Positions 60,957-64,000 of a stretch of 64,000 bases of DNA are shown in pieces. The first letter of the stretch is position 1. Each line of letters starts with the position of its first letter. Position numbers and translations under genes: made by a program. The notes under the pieces are model-generated. The model was not told where the DNA came from. It searched no databases and saw only the letters and a program-made list of their open reading frames with translations. The DNA is from JAVBNW01 sp031551255 (lineage in GTDB: Bacteria; Bacillota; Clostridia; Christensenellales; UBA1750): assembly GCA_031551255.1 (NCBI GenBank), contig JAVBNW010000045.1, forward strand, positions 62,001 to 126,000. Direction: 5' to 3'.

Positions 60957-61658
60957 ATGATCAGAAACATCATCAAAATCGACGCCGATAAGTGCAATGG
61001 CTGCGGTCTTTGCGCGGCCGCGTGTCATGAAGGCGCCATCGGTATGGTGGACGGCAAGGCAGTGCTCTTGCGAGATGATTACTGCGACGGGCTGGGCAAT
61101 TGCCTGCCGGCGTGCCCGACCGGGGCGATTCGCTTTGAGGAGCGCGAAGCGCTGCCCTATAACGAGGCGGAGGTTAAAAAGAACATGCAAAAGGAACAGG
61201 CCGCGCCGCTGCCGTGCGGCTGCCCGGGCACGAATTCCCGGGCGATCGAACGCCCCGCCGCCGTGCGCGCCGTAAAGGTTCAGGAGCCTGCTCCGTCGCA
61301 GCTGCGCCAGTGGCCCGTACAGCTCAAGCTTGCGCCGGTCAACGCGCCGTATTTCGAAAACGCGCACTTGCTCGTATCCGCGGATTGCGCCGCCTATGCC
61401 TATGGAAATTTCCATCAGGATTTTTTGCGCGGTAAGATCGCCCTGATCGGCTGCCCCAAGCTGGATGAGGGCGACTACAGCGAAAAGCTGACCTCGATTT
61501 TGACGGCAAACGATATTCGCTCCGTCACCGTGGTCAGGATGGAAGTTCCGTGCTGCGGCGGTATTGAAAACGCGGTAAAGACGGCGTTGCGCGAGTGCGG
61601 CAAGATGATCCCTTGGCAGGTTATCACGATTTCAACCGACGGAACCGTACTGGAATAA
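60957..61658 (+). CDS. 4Fe-4S ferredoxin-type protein upstream of hcp
   Basis: A 233-residue protein with two N-terminal 4Fe-4S sites: C13-x2-C16-x2-C19-x3-C23 and the second set in DYCDGLGNCLPACP. The C-terminal half (about 110-233) has further cysteines (VSADCAAYAYGNF, IGCPKL, PCCGGIENAV) and resembles the extra domain of ferredoxins that lie next to hcp in Clostridia. It is likely the electron donor for Hcp. AAGGAGG precedes the ATG. It starts 16 bases before hcp. Confidence 0.9.
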   Translation: MIRNIIKIDADKCNGCGLCAAACHEGAIGMVDGKAVLLRDDYCDGLGNCLPACPTGAIRFEEREALPYNEAEVKKNMQKEQAAPLPCGCPGTNSRAIERPAAVRAVKVQEPAPSQLRQWPVQLKLAPVNAPYFENAHLLVSADCAAYAYGNFHQDFLRGKIALIGCPKLDEGDYSEKLTSILTANDIRSVTVVRMEVPCCGGIENAVKTALRECGKMIPWQVITISTDGTVLE

Positions 61659-61674
61659 GATGGGAGGATTCGGA

Positions 61675-63243
61675 ATGGAAAACATGTTTTGCTTTCAGTG
61701 TGAACAAACCGCGAAGGGCTGTGGTTGCACCATCGCCGGCGTGTGCGGCAAGGATGCAAGGACTGCCCGAGCACAGGATGAGCTGACCTGCGGGCTGATC
61801 GCCCTGGCGAAGGCCGCCGGCGGACGCGCGTCCCATGCGGTGGTGGACAGGATTGTGGACGGGCTGTTTACCGGGGTTACCAACGTAAATTTCGACGCTC
61901 AAAAGATCGAGGGCATGGCCTCCGAGGCCAAGGCGGACTGCGAGAAACTTGGCGCAAGAGACATAATGGAGCCGGATAAGCTCTTTAGCGGCGAAGAAAA
62001 CACCGTGTCGCTGCGCTCCACGCTGCTGTTCGGCCTGCGCGGCATGGCGGCATACGCCCATCACGCCCGCGCGCTCGGCCGGAGGGACGATGCCGTGGAT
62101 GCCTGGTTTGTCAAGGGCATGGCGGCGCTGGGAGAGGATCGCACTGCCGAAGAGTGGCTTGCGCTGTTGATGGAATTTGGCGGAATCAATCTTCGGTGCA
62201 TGGAAGTGCTCGATGAGGCGAACACCGGCGCATACGGCAACCCGGCGCCCACGCAGGTACCGCTGGCGGTGGAGAAGGGGCCGTTTATCGTGATTACGGG
62301 GCACGACTTGCGTGATCTTGACATGCTGCTTGAGCAGACGGACGGCAAGGGCGTCAATATCTACACGCACGGCGAGATGCTCCCCGCGCACGGCTATCCA
62401 GAGCTGAAAAAGCACCCGCAGCTCAAAGGCAACTTCGGCACCGCATGGCAAAATCAACAAAAGGAATTCGATAACCTGCCCGCGCCAATTCTATTTACAA
62501 CCAATTGCCTGATGCCGCCTAAAGCGAGCTATTCGGACAGGGTCTATGCGACATCTGTGGTGGACTTTCCCGGCATGAAGCGCGTCGAGGAAGATGAAAA
62601 CGGCCACAAGGATTTTTCGCAGCTGATCCAGCATGCGCTTACGCTGGGCGGATACGGCGAAGATCAGGCTCGCGCGGGCATCAACGGGGGCGCCGCCGTT
62701 ACCACCGGCTTTGGCCGGCAAACCGTCCTGGACGCCGCGCCCACGATTATTGAGGCCGTGAAGGCCGGCGCGATCAAACACTTTTTCCTGGTGGGCGGGT
62801 GCGATGGCGCAAAGCCCGGCCGCAACTACTACACGGATTTTGTAAAGCAGACGCCTGCGGACAGCGTCGTGCTAACCCTTGCGTGCGGCAAGTTCCGCTT
62901 CAACGATTGGGATGCCGGTACGATCGGCCCGTTCCCGCGCGTTCTGGATATGGGGCAATGTAACGACGCCTACGGCGCCATCAAGGTGGCGCTCGCGCTG
63001 GCAGAGGCCTTTGCGTGCGGCGTGAACGATCTGCCGCTTACGCTGGTGCTTTCCTGGTATGAGCAAAAGGCCGTGTGCATTCTTTTAACGCTTCTGTCAC
63101 TGGGCATCAAGAATATCTACATTGGCCCGAGCGTACCGGCGTTTTTCTCCGCTGATGTGGCCAATCTTTTGATCGGCATGTTTAGCTTGCACCCCATTAC
63201 CACGGTTGAAAAGGATATAGCGGCAATCTTAACGCCGCAGTAA
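61675..63243 (+). CDS. hcp: hybrid-cluster protein (hydroxylamine reductase)
   Basis: A 522-residue hybrid-cluster protein, reducing hydroxylamine and, in enteric bacteria, nitric oxide, to protect against nitrosative stress. The proximal cluster cysteines are C6-x2-C9-x8-C18-x5-C24. Hybrid-cluster ligands appear as GHDLRD, the EFDN/TNCLMP region, the Cys in VGGCDGAKPGRNYY and the CGKFRFND region. The length fits the class with a compact N-terminus. The ATG at 61675 follows GGGAGG. It is likely activated through the 60885 operator by the divergent Crp/Fnr protein. Confidence 0.96.
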   Translation: MENMFCFQCEQTAKGCGCTIAGVCGKDARTARAQDELTCGLIALAKAAGGRASHAVVDRIVDGLFTGVTNVNFDAQKIEGMASEAKADCEKLGARDIMEPDKLFSGEENTVSLRSTLLFGLRGMAAYAHHARALGRRDDAVDAWFVKGMAALGEDRTAEEWLALLMEFGGINLRCMEVLDEANTGAYGNPAPTQVPLAVEKGPFIVITGHDLRDLDMLLEQTDGKGVNIYTHGEMLPAHGYPELKKHPQLKGNFGTAWQNQQKEFDNLPAPILFTTNCLMPPKASYSDRVYATSVVDFPGMKRVEEDENGHKDFSQLIQHALTLGGYGEDQARAGINGGAAVTTGFGRQTVLDAAPTIIEAVKAGAIKHFFLVGGCDGAKPGRNYYTDFVKQTPADSVVLTLACGKFRFNDWDAGTIGPFPRVLDMGQCNDAYGAIKVALALAEAFACGVNDLPLTLVLSWYEQKAVCILLTLLSLGIKNIYIGPSVPAFFSADVANLLIGMFSLHPITTVEKDIAAILTPQ

Positions 63244-63261
63244 ACTCTTGGCGCCTACAAG

Positions 63262-63288
63262 CCCCCATGGCGCTATAGCACGTGGGGG
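63262..63288 (+). terminator. terminator after hcp
   Basis: The stem CCCCCATG / CACGTGGGGG with a short loop is followed by TATTCCTTTCTT. Confidence 0.65.
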
Positions 63289-63333
63289 TATTCCTTTCTT
63301 ATTGTGCCTGTAAGGAACTCCGTGGGACGTTTT

Positions 63334-63380
63334 GCTACAAATAAATATAATACGTAATATGTATTATATTTATTTGTAGC
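63334..63380. repeat. 47-base AT-rich palindrome, 20-base arms
   Basis: The arms 63334-63353 and 63361-63380 (GCTACAAATAAATATAATAC and its complement) surround GTAATAT. It is extremely AT-rich in a GC-rich region and carries no terminator T-run. Another hairpin without a T-run lies at 63611-63637 (ATGCAAGAAGC/GCTTCTTGCAT). The remaining region 63381-63918 shows no credible gene. Confidence 0.7.
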
Positions 63381-63918
63381 GTTTGAATAAAGGTGTCTGG
63401 TTCTTTCATATGAACTTTCCCAAGCCCCCTGCTTCGTTTTCTGGGCAAGGCCTGGTATCGAGCGCATGCAGTATACTTAAGCGGTAGGGGGCGGCCGGAC
63501 AGACCTGGATAGGCCGAAGGTTTGCGCGATGGAAGAGCGATCGCTGGCCGCAGAAGCTAGCGCAAATACACGCCAAATATCAAAGGTTCCGCCTCAAGAA
63601 GGAATAGTCAATGCAAGAAGCTTTTCGCTTCTTGCATCACCATTCAGACCCAACCTATCAATCGATCCAATCTGTGCGGCGAGCTTTTCGCGGCACTATG
63701 TTGCCGCCCATGACGTAGTGCCCGGCTCGCCTGCGCCCCCTCCTTGGCTTACAAATAATATTCCCGCATATGTTTGGATATTTTTAAGGTTGGGTCGCGA
63801 TATTTTTCGTTATTGCCTTTGTTATCTGTCTGAATGGCCCGGGCCGCCTTTTATGGATCATATACAATGGCATCCTTCGAAAAGAAATGCCCCGCGGCAA
63901 GCCCGTGGCTTGAGCTGG

Positions 63919-64000
63919 TTACACCGAGGCGACGATGTGATCGCCCATACTGAAAATTTTTTTTTCGAACTCACCGCTGGCAAGAGGCTGGGAAAACAGA
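63919..64000 (-). CDS. possible C-terminal end of a gene running off the window
   Basis: On the minus strand the frame entering from the window edge reads LFSQPLASGEFEKKIFSMG then DHIVASV and stops at TAA (63921-63919). This reads like a natural protein end and is followed by a short CAAGCC/GGCTTG hairpin. With 26 codons it cannot be assigned to a family. Confidence 0.32.
   Translation of the reverse strand, partial: LFSQPLASGEFEKKIFSMGDHIVASV

Overview
The window looks like chromosome from a fairly GC-rich, anaerobic, motile member of the Bacillota, most likely the class Clostridia. The evidence is gene order and content: ecfA1-ecfA2-ecfT-truA, murB-rapZ-whiA-crh-like, a YaaR-family gene, a DUF5711-like/CvpA pair, an oxygen-avoiding nitrosative-stress locus (Crp/Fnr regulator, ferredoxin, Hcp), a ferredoxin-type aldo/keto reductase, and a BclA-like collagen protein of the kind seen on spore surfaces. 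TTG start codons behind good Shine-Dalgarno sites are common (at least ten genes). No rRNA, tRNA or CRISPR array was seen.

Layout. 0.1-4.7 kb: chemotaxis and surface genes (cheB, cheR, cheW, yaaR) and a degenerate GGDEF protein, all on the minus strand. 4.7-8.2 kb: a carboxylesterase and a GH42 beta-galactosidase with overlapping ends. 8.6-10.6 kb: a zinc-motif membrane protein and a serine hydrolase. 10.9-12.6 kb: an AT-rich pair of accessory genes (P-loop protein, HAD phosphatase). 13.0-19.0 kb: asnS, a hypothetical protein, a Gfo/Idh oxidoreductase, a TolB-like propeller, a VOC protein and a Nudix hydrolase. 19.5-25.1 kb: an alpha/beta hydrolase, then murB-rapZ-whiA-crh-like and a solute-binding protein. 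25.1-28.8 kb: a hairpin-dense non-coding stretch, a broken Nudix gene, a DUF4180 protein, thrC and a P-loop gene. 29.1-34.1 kb: CPBP protease, rlmH, a methyltransferase, a sodium-pump decarboxylase beta subunit with a 44-residue gamma-like partner, and a second serine hydrolase. 34.2-44.8 kb: a secreted repeat protein, collagen-like protein, glycosyltransferase, phospholipase C-like protein, P-loop kinase-like protein, GAF/PAS/GGDEF protein, gamma-glutamyltransferase and aminotransferase. 44.9-53.8 kb: the ECF transporter module with truA, then glnS-orf-gltX-orf. 54.2-63.2 kb: aldo/keto reductase, diguanylate cyclase, DUF5711-like/CvpA pair, a MerR-VOC fusion, and the divergent Crp/Fnr and ferredoxin-hcp pair.

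The most unusual material is non-coding. Several intergenic regions hold dispersed, modular elements whose core sequences are conserved while the hairpin arms differ between copies yet stay self-complementary. A second set of long-stem elements sits between an upstream terminator and the start of three unrelated genes (near 9.6, 37.1 and 41.9 kb). A third region (25.15-25.64 kb) holds many strong hairpins and two crossing helices that could form a pseudoknot. No known mobile element, defence system or prophage was recognised.
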